Assembly (NCBI GenBank): GCA_048615375.1
Contig: JBMCLJ010000006.1
Location: 1-30,916 of the forward strand
Length of the DNA stretch: 30,916 nucleotides
Direction of reading: 5' to 3'
Origin: JBMCLJ01 sp048615375
GTDB taxonomy: Bacteria > Patescibacteriota > Dojkabacteria > JAOAGR01
In this document: one piece after another, positions 8,116 through 17,570 of the stretch
Position numbering within the stretch: the stretch's first letter is position 1
Layout of the letters: each line of letters opens with the position of its first letter
Position numbers and translations under genes: made by a program
The notes under the pieces: model-generated
What the model was told of the DNA's origin: nothing
What the model saw: only the letters and a program-made list of their open reading frames with translations
Database searches by the model: none

Positions 8116-8144
8116 ATGATAGCAAAACATATGAAAAGATTCAG
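8116..8144 (-). promoter_or_regulatory. candidate promoter of the sigma-factor gene
   Basis: Minus-strand CTGAAT (weak -35), 17 nt, TATCAT preceded by TGC (extended -10). Predicted start near 8109, about 4 nt before the ATG at 8105. The -10 mirrors the one of the divergent gene. Confidence 0.45.
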
Positions 8145-8160
8145 CCTTTTTTGCTATAAT
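8132..8160 (+). promoter_or_regulatory. promoter of the coiled-coil membrane protein, leaderless geometry
   Basis: TGAAAA (weak -35), 17 nt, then TATAAT preceded by TGC, an extended -10. Only 5 nt separate the -10 from the ATG at 8166, so the mRNA should begin at the start codon. Confidence 0.65.
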
Positions 8161-8165
8161 ACCAC

Positions 8166-9113
8166 ATGGAACAAGGAGCTCACTCATCGCAACCTTCTAC
8201 TTCTCAAAGTGAGGAACAAAACATACCAAATCCTGGTAAAAAAAATAATCCAATATCTGTGAAGAAGAAAAAAAATTTTCTCATAGTTATTTCTTGCGCT
8301 TTGTTTTCGTTGCTGCTTTGTGTGGGAGGGATCGCTGCTGTATTGGTTACGCTGGCGGTAATTGAAGAGGATATGAAGGAAAAAGTGGAAGCAACGCATA
8401 CCTCCTATATTGAGTATGCAAAAGCAATCGACGAAGTTGCCAATACACTTAATAAAATTCCAAACAAAGATCCGGAAGACGCAGAAAGAAGCTTCTCAAA
8501 GTATGCACAGGATGCAAAAGAGGAAATAGATCAGGCTGAAACCAGACTTTCCACACTTGAAGAAAACAGGAACAAGCTTAATCGTGAACAAACAACCGAA
8601 TATCGTAAGCATATTGATACGTACATGACAGAATCAGACAAGCTGCTTACTATCCAGCGTGACGCTATTAATTTTCACCTTGGTCTGGTACAACCAGTCA
8701 AAGAGTATAAAGAACTAATTGATGAAGCTTCAAAAGTAAGTATTTATATTGTGAGCGATCCTGATAGATACGCGGATGAAATTGAAAGATTCATCAATGG
8801 CCTCAGTGAAATGATTACAGATATTGAAGAACTTCAACTTGATACAGAAAAAATAAAATCATTACGCGATACTTACCTGGCTATCTTCAAAGAAGAAGTT
8901 ACATACTTACAGAAATTAAAAACCTCTGCGGAAAAAAGGGATGAACAAATGTATAATAAAGCAAGAGAAGAATACATTAAGAACCTGAAAACAAAAAGAG
9001 ATAATTATCGTGCAGAAATAGAACGAATAGAACAGGATACTGAAAATATAGTAGACGAATTAAATAATACCAATGAGCTGATACTTGAAGAATTTGCCAT
9101 ATTAGAAATATAA
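8166..9113 (+). CDS. single-span membrane protein with long extracytoplasmic coiled coil
   Basis: Protein of 315 residues with no recognised family. A hydrophilic 35-residue cytoplasmic N-terminus ending in KKKK is followed by a strong transmembrane helix at about 37-65 and then about 250 residues of Glu/Lys-rich helix with heptad-like spacing, predicted to form coiled coils outside the membrane. This recalls the ligand-binding four-helix regions of sensor proteins, but no signalling domain follows. It is divergently transcribed from the membrane-tethered sigma factor across only 60 nt, which suggests co-regulation. The stop codon sits in the A-tract of the following terminator. Confidence 0.7.
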   Translation: MEQGAHSSQPSTSQSEEQNIPNPGKKNNPISVKKKKNFLIVISCALFSLLLCVGGIAAVLVTLAVIEEDMKEKVEATHTSYIEYAKAIDEVANTLNKIPNKDPEDAERSFSKYAQDAKEEIDQAETRLSTLEENRNKLNREQTTEYRKHIDTYMTESDKLLTIQRDAINFHLGLVQPVKEYKELIDEASKVSIYIVSDPDRYADEIERFINGLSEMITDIEELQLDTEKIKSLRDTYLAIFKEEVTYLQKLKTSAEKRDEQMYNKAREEYIKNLKTKRDNYRAEIERIEQDTENIVDELNNTNELILEEFAILEI

Positions 9114-9141
9114 AAACCTTCGCCTGGAAGCGAAGGTTTTT
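9112..9141. terminator. bidirectional intrinsic terminator
   Basis: CCTTCGC and GCGAAGG form a perfect 7-bp stem (9117-9123 with 9130-9136) around a 6-nt loop, flanked by A5 on the left and T5 on the right, so it can work in both directions. It lies between the convergent coiled-coil and DUF2795 genes. Confidence 0.92.
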
Positions 9142-9156
9142 ATCTATTCTACAGGA

Positions 9157-9336
9157 CTACTCATTGCTTGAAAATTCTTTTTCCACATCTACTGGTGAGT
9201 TATAGTTCCTGTCTTCCATATGCCGTATAGAATTAATTACTTCTTCGGGTGCTCCGTTGGATTGTGCTAACTGGATTAACTCATCCTTTGTATGGGGAAA
9301 TCCTGCTCCTTTTATGTATTTTGCCGATACTGCCAT
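9157..9336 (-). CDS. DUF2795 domain protein
   Basis: Small protein of 59 residues. The segment YIKGAGFPHTKDELIQLAQSNGAPEEVINSI followed by LxDRxYxSPxDV is the DUF2795 pattern, a short helical domain of unknown function often found in actinobacteria and candidate phyla. The ATG at 9336 is chosen because GAAAGAAGA lies just upstream; longer in-frame starts reach 9396 but add residues without family similarity. It is downstream of rpsL on the same strand with a 125-nt gap and ends at the bidirectional terminator. Confidence 0.8.
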   Translation of the reverse strand: MAVSAKYIKGAGFPHTKDELIQLAQSNGAPEEVINSIRHMEDRNYNSPVDVEKEFSSNE

Positions 9337-9461
9337 AATTCTTCTTTCTTTCAAATTAAATAACTCACAGACGCCTGTTTCCTTTATCATACACATGAAA
9401 AGAAAACCAACGTTTGCAATCAGTTAGTAAGTGATTATTACAGTATCAGAATGAGAACTCT

Positions 9462-9875
9462 TTAACCTTTTGGCTGCTTGGCTCCGTAACGAGATCGTGC
9501 CTGCCTTCGTTTATCGACACCTGATGCGTCAAGTACACCGCGGACTACCGTATACTTTACTCCAACCAGATCCTTAACCCTTCCTGAACGAACCAATACA
9601 ACAGAATGTTCCTGAAGATTATGTCCTTCACCCGGGATATATGCAGTCACGGTTTGCTTGTTTGACAACCTGATTCTCGCAATTTTACGTAACGCAGAGT
9701 TCGGTTTTTTTGGAGTACGGGTACTCACAGAAAGGCACACACCACGCTTGAACGGATTGCTCGCTTTAGTTCTTTTTCTTGTATTATGGTTATAGTTAGT
9801 ATGCAAAATACTGATTGGATCAGGCTTTTGCTTTTTACTTCTTGGTTTTCTGATTAATTGGTTAACTCTCGCCAT
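9462..9875 (-). CDS. rpsL: 30S ribosomal protein S12
   Basis: Decoding-centre protein of the small subunit. Hallmarks are VNQLIRKPR at the N-terminus, [11 protein letters not shown] (54-64, containing the streptomycin-site lysines), [23 protein letters not shown] (81-103), and the [12 protein letters not shown] end. The 137 residues exceed the E. coli protein by about 13 because of an insertion after the N-terminal basic segment (about 20-40). Val104 replaces the Pro of the usual DLPGV loop. The start overlaps the end of rpoC by 14 nt, so translation is likely coupled. The usual next genes, rpsG and fusA, do not follow. Confidence 0.97.
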   Translation of the reverse strand: MARVNQLIRKPRSKKQKPDPISILHTNYNHNTRKRTKASNPFKRGVCLSVSTRTPKKPNSALRKIARIRLSNKQTVTAYIPGEGHNLQEHSVVLVRSGRVKDLVGVKYTVVRGVLDASGVDKRRQARSRYGAKQPKG

Positions 9876-12800
9876 TTTCTTTTGATTTTTCGATTATAAC
9901 ATTAGATCCAACAGGAATCATCCTCCCGATAATAACATTTTCTTTTAACCCTCTGAGGTAATCCCGTTTTCCCAGGATTGCAGCTTCTGAAAGCACACGT
10001 ACCTGCTCCTGGAAAGACGCTGCGGATAGGAATGATTCGGTTTTCAACGCTGCTGCTGTAATTCCAAGAAGTTGCTGGGAGACCCGTATTGGCTTTTTTC
10101 CCTGTTCTTTCAGCTTTTTATTAATATCAATTATGACAAACTTGTCCCGGACTTCACCAGGAATTAACTCTGAATCACCTGGATCCATGATGCGAACATA
10201 TCTGCCCATTTGCGCAACGATTACTTCAACATGCTTGTCACCTAGAGGAATTCCCTGAACCTGGTAGACTCTCTGTATCTCGTTGATGATATATTTCTGT
10301 GCATCAGTCAGGCCTTTAGCCTGAAGCAGCTTTCTCGGATCGATATTACCTCGTGTAATAGAGGTACCCGCAACAACCTGGTCTCCTTCGCTTACCAGTA
10401 GCTCTTCATCTACGGAAACCTTGTATTCAACTTCTTCAACAACATTTGATTCGACGAGAATAGTGTCCTCTTTAATTACGAGATTACCTTTTCTGGTAGA
10501 TCGTACTTCCTCTCCATCCTTGTGTACAAAAAGAAGATCTCCACTCTTCACTGACTTCTGCTTTGGTTTAACGACCAGTTTATCTTCTTTTGAATACGGA
10601 TAGTCAATAGTATCGGAAATCACATTACGTACCCGGACAATATTATGGTCTTTGCGCTTACCTTCATGAATCTCGATAGTGCCGCCAATTTCTGTAATGA
10701 TTGCCTGCCCCTTTGGTACGCGAGCCTCAAAGAGCTCCTGAATCCTGGGCATACCCATCGTAATATCTTCGCCGGCAGCACCTGCTTTGTAGAACGTACG
10801 AAGGACAAGCTGAGAAGCAGGCTCGCCGATTGCCTGAGCTGCAATAATACCAACTGCTGTTCCAATATCGACAAGCGAACCGGTACCATAGTCTACTCCA
10901 TAGCATTTCTGGCAGACACCAAACATAGTTTTACACGTTAAAGGAGTCCTCACCTCTACTTTTGTAATACCTGCTTCGACTATTACTTTTGCTTGGGCTG
11001 CTGTAATAGCTTCTCCAGCTCCAATCAGTACATTGCCTTGAGCATCTTTAACTTCTTTTATTGTTACACGAGCAACCAGTCTTTGTTCAAATGGCAATGA
11101 TCGGCAAGAGTCTTCAGCCTGATCAATAATATAGCCTTTATCCTGGCCACAATCATGCTCTCTGACGATAAAGTCTTGAGAAACTTCAGAAAGTTTTCTT
11201 GTCAGATACCCTGAGTCAGCAGTACGCAAAGCGGTATCCGCCAGCCCCTTACGAGCTCCTTTCGATGATATGAAATACTCGAAAGGCGTAAATCCGTTGA
11301 GATAGTTTGAAAGGATCGGCAACTCAATCAGACGCTGAGTCGCATCCTGAATAGGCCCCTTGACACCCACTATCTGGTTAACAATATCGTACCCGAAGCG
11401 TGAACCGGATTCCGCGATAGCTTTAAGATTATTTGTCCGCTCATGGTGCTCCTTGGTCAGCTTTTCAATTTCCGGAACAACTTTATCGACCCATAATTGT
11501 GCGAACTGGTATGATTTATCCGCCCTGGTCAAAAGCCCCATCTTAAAATAATTGTCTATCTCCTGAGTCTTCTCCATTGCATCTTCGATTCTTTTATCGA
11601 GATCAGGAATAGCTATTAAGTCGTCCATACCAACAGAAAATCCTGACAGAGTCGAATACTTAAACCCGATATCGTTAATTTTATTAAGGAAGTCTGATAC
11701 TTGCTCTACGGTATAGTTCTGGAAAATAAGCAAAGCGATCTTTTGTAGTACTTTTTTACTGACATCTTCGTTCACAAACCGGTATCCTTCAGGTAATAGC
11801 TGATTAAAGAGAATTCTTCCCACACTCGTACTTACTAATTCCCCGTCATAGTACACTTTTACTTCTTCGCGAAGGTGGATTAATTCCATTTGATATGCTT
11901 TCTCAGCGCTATCAAAATCCGGGAAGAACTGTTGTTCATTAACTTTGCTTTCATCCTCCTTGAAGGTGGTCAGGTAATACACTGTTTGTACAAGGTCTCG
12001 ACTCGGAGACATAATGAATTCTCCAGAGGTAGTACGAAGCATATTCCTCTCAGGCATCATGAGATTTATAGCATCTTGAATCGCGTCCTTGGTAAGTGGA
12101 ACGTGAATCGCCATCTGATCCCCATCAAAATCAGCGTTAAATCCTTCGCACACCAATGGGTGGATACGAATTGCATCCCCATCAACCAGGATTGGATAAA
12201 AAGCCTGGATACCCTGCTTATGAAGGGTAGGCGCTCGGTTAAGTAATACAGGGTGTCCTTGAATGACTTCATCGAGTACATTCCATACCTCGTCAGACTT
12301 ATCACGGGAATCAATCATGTATTTTGCACTTCTCGCATTAGCAGCAAGACCTCGATCTATCAATTGATTCACTACAAACGGCTTAAACAACTCCAATGCC
12401 ATATGTTTTGGCACGCCGCACTGGTTAAATTTAATATCTCGTCCCGCTGTTACAATGACCGCACGTCCCGAGTAATCAACCCGCTTACCGAGCAAATTCT
12501 GTCTGAAACGTCCCTGCTTACCACGAAGGTTCGCCGAAAGTGATTTAAGAGGAACTTTTCGCTTGTTTACATAGGGAGTACTTGGACGATGCTCGTTATC
12601 AATAAGGGCATCGACCGATTCCTGAAGCATACGTTTTTCGTTACGTAAGATCACTTCTGGAGCCCCTAGTTCTATAAGTCGCTTAAGACGATTGTTACGG
12701 TTAATTACCCGACGATATAAATCATTGAGGTCAGCGGTAGCAAACCGACCTCCAGAGATTGAAACAATAGGTCGTAACTCCGGAGATATGACCGGCAGTA

Positions 12801-13755
12801 CTTCAAGTACCATCCACTCAGGCTTCATCTCATTCTTGAGGAAAGAACTCACATATTTTAATCGCTGTACCGCTTTAAGCCGCTTCTGGATATTTGTTGA
12901 TTTTATATCCTGCTCGAGATCCTTGATTAACTGCTCAAGATCAAGTTTCTGGAGGAGATATTGAACCGCCTCAGCTCCCATCTTAAGTTCAAAAAACTCA
13001 AACTGATACTCCATTAAGAGCACGTGTTCCTCTTCGGTAATAGTCTCACCTACCTGTATTCTGGATACCAGATCAAGGAGAACCTTTTTTTCCGCTTCTA
13101 CTTCGTTTTTCTGTTTCAACCCCTCTTCTTTGATCTTAGCAATTTTCTGCCTTGATTTATGCTCAATATTCTCAAGTTCAAAATCATCAACTCCGGATGC
13201 TTTGTTTTTTTCAATCTCTGCGTTTATTGTCTTTTGCTCTTCTTCAATTGTCTGATTGATTTCATTATCAACTTCCTGCAAAGATTCTTTTATCAGATCC
13301 TTCACATTCTCAATGGCCTGCTTTTGACCGTCGTCGTCACTTTCCACCACAATATACCTTGAGAAATAAATTACTGATTGAAGCTTTTTCTGCGGAATAT
13401 CAAGGATAAGAGATACTTTATTTGGAATACCATGCGCAAACCAGACGTGAGTAACCGGAGAAGCAAGACGTATGTGCCCCATACGTTCCCGACGTACGGA
13501 TTTACGGGTGACTTCTACCCCACATTTATCACAAATAATGCCTTTATATTTATACTTTTTATACTTACCGCATGAGCACTCGAAGTCTTTCGTAGGACCA
13601 AATATTTTCTCACTCATCAAACCATCAAGTTCAGCCCGATGAGTACGATAATTAATAGTTTCCGGCTTTTTAATCTCCCCGTATGACCAGGATAATACCT
13701 CTTCGGGAGATGCCAGCTTTAGCTGTATGTATTCAATATTTTGTTTATATTTCAT
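9862..13755 (-). CDS. rpoC: DNA-directed RNA polymerase subunit beta'
   Basis: Largest subunit of RNA polymerase, carrying the catalytic magnesium. The protein has 1297 residues. The N-terminal zinc ribbon uses Cys60, Cys62, Cys75 and Cys78. The invariant NADFDGD motif is at 540-546, with metal-binding Asp542, Asp544 and Asp546. Bridge and trigger regions are present (for example [28 protein letters not shown]), as is the second zinc site ending CQKCYG. A Glu/Lys-rich coiled segment at about 145-225 is an expansion within the N-terminal part. It follows rpoB after 17 nt and overlaps rpsL at its 3' end, forming an rpoB-rpoC-rpsL operon. Confidence 0.98.
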   Translation of the reverse strand: MKYKQNIEYIQLKLASPEEVLSWSYGEIKKPETINYRTHRAELDGLMSEKIFGPTKDFECSCGKYKKYKYKGIICDKCGVEVTRKSVRRERMGHIRLASPVTHVWFAHGIPNKVSLILDIPQKKLQSVIYFSRYIVVESDDDGQKQAIENVKDLIKESLQEVDNEINQTIEEEQKTINAEIEKNKASGVDDFELENIEHKSRQKIAKIKEEGLKQKNEVEAEKKVLLDLVSRIQVGETITEEEHVLLMEYQFEFFELKMGAEAVQYLLQKLDLEQLIKDLEQDIKSTNIQKRLKAVQRLKYVSSFLKNEMKPEWMVLEVLPVISPELRPIVSISGGRFATADLNDLYRRVINRNNRLKRLIELGAPEVILRNEKRMLQESVDALIDNEHRPSTPYVNKRKVPLKSLSANLRGKQGRFRQNLLGKRVDYSGRAVIVTAGRDIKFNQCGVPKHMALELFKPFVVNQLIDRGLAANARSAKYMIDSRDKSDEVWNVLDEVIQGHPVLLNRAPTLHKQGIQAFYPILVDGDAIRIHPLVCEGFNADFDGDQMAIHVPLTKDAIQDAINLMMPERNMLRTTSGEFIMSPSRDLVQTVYYLTTFKEDESKVNEQQFFPDFDSAEKAYQMELIHLREEVKVYYDGELVSTSVGRILFNQLLPEGYRFVNEDVSKKVLQKIALLIFQNYTVEQVSDFLNKINDIGFKYSTLSGFSVGMDDLIAIPDLDKRIEDAMEKTQEIDNYFKMGLLTRADKSYQFAQLWVDKVVPEIEKLTKEHHERTNNLKAIAESGSRFGYDIVNQIVGVKGPIQDATQRLIELPILSNYLNGFTPFEYFISSKGARKGLADTALRTADSGYLTRKLSEVSQDFIVREHDCGQDKGYIIDQAEDSCRSLPFEQRLVARVTIKEVKDAQGNVLIGAGEAITAAQAKVIVEAGITKVEVRTPLTCKTMFGVCQKCYGVDYGTGSLVDIGTAVGIIAAQAIGEPASQLVLRTFYKAGAAGEDITMGMPRIQELFEARVPKGQAIITEIGGTIEIHEGKRKDHNIVRVRNVISDTIDYPYSKEDKLVVKPKQKSVKSGDLLFVHKDGEEVRSTRKGNLVIKEDTILVESNVVEEVEYKVSVDEELLVSEGDQVVAGTSITRGNIDPRKLLQAKGLTDAQKYIINEIQRVYQVQGIPLGDKHVEVIVAQMGRYVRIMDPGDSELIPGEVRDKFVIIDINKKLKEQGKKPIRVSQQLLGITAAALKTESFLSAASFQEQVRVLSEAAILGKRDYLRGLKENVIIGRMIPVGSNVIIEKSKENGES

Positions 13756-13772
13756 AGTATTATACTCAAAAT

Positions 13773-16700
13773 TTATTGTTCGTTGACACCATAATCCAGC
13801 CTGATATCAAGACCGAGCGCTCGCAATTCACTGATAAAGACTTTAAATGACTCAGGGGTTCCTTCCATTCTGATGGGCTTACCATGAATGATTGCCTCAT
13901 ACGCCTTAGACCTTCCATCAATATCATCAGATTTAATTGTCAACATCTCCTGCAGTACATGGGCTGCTCCGTGTGCTTCAAGCGCCCAGACTTCCATTTC
14001 TCCGAATCGCTGTCCACCAAATTGAGCTTTACCACCTAGCGGTTGTTGTGTCACGATAGTGTATGGCCCCGTTGATCTTGCGTGGATTTTGTCCTCTGCA
14101 AGGTGTTCAATTTTGAGTATGTACTTCATCCCCACTGCAACAGCCTGGTCTAACTTGTCACCTGTTCTGCCATCAATCAATTCATATTTATCCTTATGTT
14201 CCAGCTTTTTCTTACTGAGCATATCATCAATCACTTTTTCATCCGGGGTAGTAAATGCTGGTATCGCAACATTTACGCCAGCCATATGTGCTCTCATTCC
14301 CAGACTCATTTCTCGCAAAATACTTACATTCATACGCTTAAGAAACAGCGGAGTAAAGATTAAATCTACTGGTGTTCCATCCGGAAGATACGGCATGTCC
14401 TCTTCGGGTACTATTTTTGAAATAACACCTTTCTGACCTGCCATATCACATAACTTATCTCCAATGTTAATGTGGTGCTCTTTTGCAACCCAGATCTTTA
14501 CCTGCTTAATTACACCGGTTGATAACTCCTCTTCTGTTCTATCGAGTATCTGTGTATCGATGACAATACCGGATTCTCCATTTGGCATTCGCAGAGAGAC
14601 ATCCTTCACATCATGAGCACTTTCACCGAATATCGCACGCAATAGTTTTTCTTCAGCTGTAACCTCAAGATCACCTCGCGGGGAAATAATTCCGGCGATG
14701 ATATCTCCACTCTTGACCTTTGCCCCCCTTCGAATAATTCCATCGCTATCGAGGTTACCAAGTAGCGCTTCGCTCACTCCTGGAATATCTGCAGTGAGCA
14801 CTTCCGGTCCTAATTTAGTATCGCGGACATCCCGTGTATACGTCTTAATAATAATTCCATTCAAAGCTCCATTCTTCAATATTCTTTCTGAGATTGCCCA
14901 GCCGTCTTCAAATGTAATACCTTCCCAGAACATACAAGCGCATAAAATATTAGTTCCGATCGCTAATTCTCCATCAACAGCACTCGAGCCATCTGCAAGT
15001 AATTCACCCGCTTTCAGCTTCTGACCTGGCGAGACTTTCACCGTGTGGTGAATCAAGGTATTGTCATTTGATGCCTGGAAATTATCCAGGTTATATGTTT
15101 CTTTCTTTCCTTTCCCCGTTTTGATTATGACTTTTTGAGCATCAGCGTATTCAACTTCTCCGTCATTTTCTGCATACAATGACCTGCCGGATAATCGCGC
15201 AATATCCGCTTCTCTTCCCGTGCCAACTATTGGCGCCTCCTTGTGGAACAATGGTACCGCCTGGTTCATATTGGAAACTTCAAAGAGGTTACGGGCTACT
15301 TCAGTATGATTGGCAAATGGAATCAAATAAAAGTTAATACCGGTTGACGAGCCGGAATCCACATCAATATATTCAACTTCTTCTACCGGACCTCGGTAAA
15401 ATTCACCTCTGTGCCTGATTGGAACAAAATCATCAAGAAGGTTCAAATGTTCGTCCATATCCAACTCACTGTAGGTAAGCTTCAAATTGTTCTCACGATC
15501 AGCGTCCAAGAAGCCCACATCCTCTGATGCGAATGGTCGAACATTCATGCTGGAAACCTTTGCTTTAACAAGAGCTTCCTGCGTTTTCTTATCAATCACT
15601 TTTCCCGCTTTTGCAATAACCTTGTTCCCGTCAGTAACATCTTCGCGCGGGATACGGTTAAGAGAATCTTTTGCAGCAACAGCATGAACAACTTTTCGAT
15701 ACGGAACTTCAATAAAACCATAACTGTTAATTTTCGCGTAGAGAGCTAAATAATTTACCACTCCTACACTTTGACCATCAGGAGTCTGTACGGGACAGAA
15801 TCGCCCATACTGCGAGTAGTGCACGTCACGCACGGAGAATGTCGCGCGTTCTTTGGTTAAACCGTTGGGTCCTCCAGCAGTGACATGGCGGAGGTTGGAA
15901 ATCTCCGACAGCACATTCTTTTGCGTCATATACCGTGATATCTGACTCGAACCAAAAAAGTCACGAAATGCGGTAACAAGTGGTCTACTGCTCATCACAT
16001 CACTCGCCGTAAGCAGCTCATCTGTAGAATGCGAACTCATCTTATCCTTGGTATTTTTTTCAATCTTTTTAATCGCGTCCATCACAACCTCGCCCAGGAG
16101 TTCATTAACACTCCTTACTCGTCGATTACCTAAATGATCCATATCATCCTCGTCCAGCTGACCAAGGTCCATTTTAACAAGCTTCTCAACGACTCCTACA
16201 AGGTCACTGATAAACAATGCGTTATTTGCTTCAGATAGTTCTTTATGATATTTCTTTTCAAGTTTTTTATTGAGCTGGTATCTACCAACGTCACCCAGGT
16301 AGAGTCTTTTAGGATCAAACAGGAGCGAATCAATATAGGCTTTAGCATTCTCAACGCTGGCAGTGACATCCGGACGAAGCCTTCTATAGATATCAAATAT
16401 TGCAGCGATGGTATTTTCAGTTGGGTCTTTAGCCAGGGTCTGTTCAAGAAAATTCGGGTCATCTTCGCCCAGCTTGATATCTTTAAAGAGGTTAAGGATT
16501 TCCGCGTTAGACCCATACCCCATTGCCCGGAAGAATGTACAAATATTAATTTTCGGCTTGCGAGGTCCAAGCTTAATGGAAAGAATACCGGTTTTTGACG
16601 TGTCAATGGTAAACCACGCGCCACGCGAAGGAATAATTTTTGCCATGTAGAGAGAGTTTCTTTCAAAACTCAGCCCGTTGCCTAAATAAATCACACCTTC

Positions 16701-17132
16701 TGCACGGATAATCTGATGTACAATACACCGTTCAACGCCGTTCACAATAAAAGTGCCTCTATTCGTCATCAAAGGAACATCACCCATAAAAATCTCCTGT
16801 TCCTTGGCTTCTCCAGTTTGCTTGTTGACAAGGCGAACCTGCCAGTATAACGGAGCCTGGTAGGTCAGTCCTTTTCGTATACACTCGTTCTCAGGCCTGT
16901 CTATATCCATAAGCTTTGGTTTAAGGAACTCAAGTGACCAGAGCTTACCCGTGTTGTCAAAAATTGGATTAATTGTACTGAAGTAACTGACAAGATCTTC
17001 CTCCAAAAAATTTTTGTAGGAATTCAACTGAGCTTCGATAAGATTGGGTAATGGATAGGATAGCTTAGGATTAGATAAATTAATTCTTTCTTTCTTGCTG
17101 TTCAAATTTGAAATAATTGTTTTTTTCGCCAT
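13773..17132 (-). CDS. rpoB: DNA-directed RNA polymerase subunit beta
   Basis: Second-largest RNA polymerase subunit, lining the active centre. The 1119 residues include the fork-loop and rifampicin-site region (about 393-423), the GRFCPVQTPDGQSVG segment, and the C-terminal MEVWALEAHGAAHVLQEMLT clamp that contacts beta'. It is about 220 residues shorter than the E. coli protein, lacking lineage-specific insertions, as in many compact bacteria. The ATG at 17132 (MAKKTIISNL) is preferred over a TTG eight codons upstream. The rifampicin-binding residues diverge strongly from consensus. A promoter lies 90-120 nt upstream, with a small hairpin in the leader. Confidence 0.98.
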   Translation of the reverse strand: MAKKTIISNLNSKKERINLSNPKLSYPLPNLIEAQLNSYKNFLEEDLVSYFSTINPIFDNTGKLWSLEFLKPKLMDIDRPENECIRKGLTYQAPLYWQVRLVNKQTGEAKEQEIFMGDVPLMTNRGTFIVNGVERCIVHQIIRAEGVIYLGNGLSFERNSLYMAKIIPSRGAWFTIDTSKTGILSIKLGPRKPKINICTFFRAMGYGSNAEILNLFKDIKLGEDDPNFLEQTLAKDPTENTIAAIFDIYRRLRPDVTASVENAKAYIDSLLFDPKRLYLGDVGRYQLNKKLEKKYHKELSEANNALFISDLVGVVEKLVKMDLGQLDEDDMDHLGNRRVRSVNELLGEVVMDAIKKIEKNTKDKMSSHSTDELLTASDVMSSRPLVTAFRDFFGSSQISRYMTQKNVLSEISNLRHVTAGGPNGLTKERATFSVRDVHYSQYGRFCPVQTPDGQSVGVVNYLALYAKINSYGFIEVPYRKVVHAVAAKDSLNRIPREDVTDGNKVIAKAGKVIDKKTQEALVKAKVSSMNVRPFASEDVGFLDADRENNLKLTYSELDMDEHLNLLDDFVPIRHRGEFYRGPVEEVEYIDVDSGSSTGINFYLIPFANHTEVARNLFEVSNMNQAVPLFHKEAPIVGTGREADIARLSGRSLYAENDGEVEYADAQKVIIKTGKGKKETYNLDNFQASNDNTLIHHTVKVSPGQKLKAGELLADGSSAVDGELAIGTNILCACMFWEGITFEDGWAISERILKNGALNGIIIKTYTRDVRDTKLGPEVLTADIPGVSEALLGNLDSDGIIRRGAKVKSGDIIAGIISPRGDLEVTAEEKLLRAIFGESAHDVKDVSLRMPNGESGIVIDTQILDRTEEELSTGVIKQVKIWVAKEHHINIGDKLCDMAGQKGVISKIVPEEDMPYLPDGTPVDLIFTPLFLKRMNVSILREMSLGMRAHMAGVNVAIPAFTTPDEKVIDDMLSKKKLEHKDKYELIDGRTGDKLDQAVAVGMKYILKIEHLAEDKIHARSTGPYTIVTQQPLGGKAQFGGQRFGEMEVWALEAHGAAHVLQEMLTIKSDDIDGRSKAYEAIIHGKPIRMEGTPESFKVFISELRALGLDIRLDYGVNEQ

Positions 17133-17154
17133 ATCCGTATAAACGTAACAAAGC

Positions 17155-17175
17155 AAGCAATGGATACTATTGCTT
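17155..17175 (-). repeat. hairpin in the rpoB leader
   Basis: AAGCAAT and ATTGCTT form a perfect 7-bp stem with a 7-nt loop in the predicted rpoB 5' leader. No U-tract follows, so it is not an intrinsic terminator. It might stabilise the mRNA or bind a regulator. Confidence 0.45.
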
Positions 17176-17224
17176 GTAAATATTAGCTCTTAGCTGAACG
17201 TATTGACATCCGCAACGACTTTAT

Positions 17225-17252
17225 ATAATAACATACTTTTGATGAAATGCAA
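17225..17252 (-). promoter_or_regulatory. promoter of rpoB-rpoC-rpsL
   Basis: Minus-strand TTGCAT, 16 nt, TATTAT with an upstream TGT that makes an extended -10. Predicted start near 17218, giving a leader of about 86 nt. It lies in the gap after the LysW-like gene. Confidence 0.6.
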
Positions 17253-17270
17253 ATTCTACTCACAGTGATT

Positions 17271-17435
17271 TTATTTATACGTAGTAACAGGTTCAAGTAC
17301 AGGCGGATCAATACTGACCACTTCAAGGTTAGCACCGCAAATAGGACATTCAACTATATCCCCTACCTCCAGGTTTGAAAGATCGAGCTCAAACTCGTTC
17401 TCACATACGGGACAGGTAATTTTTTGTATTTTCAT
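17271..17435 (-). CDS. LysW-like zinc-ribbon protein without carrier tail
   Basis: Small gene of 54 codons. The product starts MKIQKITCPVC and has two CPxC knuckles, Cys8/Cys11 and Cys30/Cys33, followed by GANLEVVSIDPPVLEP. This order (CPxC, about 18 residues, VECPxCGAxLEVVSLDP) is that of LysW/ArgW, the amino-group carrier protein of lysine and arginine synthesis in Thermus and archaea. Known LysW ends in EDWGE, whose terminal Glu carries the substrate; here the chain ends PVTTYK, so the carrier function looks lost. An in-frame ATG at 17444 would add three residues. It lies upstream of rpoB and is divergent from a PLP enzyme. Confidence 0.85.
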   Translation of the reverse strand: MKIQKITCPVCENEFELDLSNLEVGDIVECPICGANLEVVSIDPPVLEPVTTYK

Positions 17436-17570
17436 GACTGTCATTGGGGAATCATAGTAAATTTTTTCCCTTTTGGATAGTGTCTACTATATCTATATCG
17501 TTTGCTACGGATCTGGTACTATACTACTATCATTTACGTATTCACCAAATATGTATTGAATAATTACACT

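Noticed and set aside
9180..9190. A DnaA-box-like TTTTCCACA and a possible origin near rnpA/rpmH
   Set aside because: It is a single imperfect box far from rnpA, without clustering, dnaA or an AT-rich unwinding region.
13757..13765. TATAAT just before the rpoC start
   Set aside because: It lies 3 nt before the ATG with no -35 and within the rpoB-rpoC junction; read-through from rpoB explains rpoC expression.
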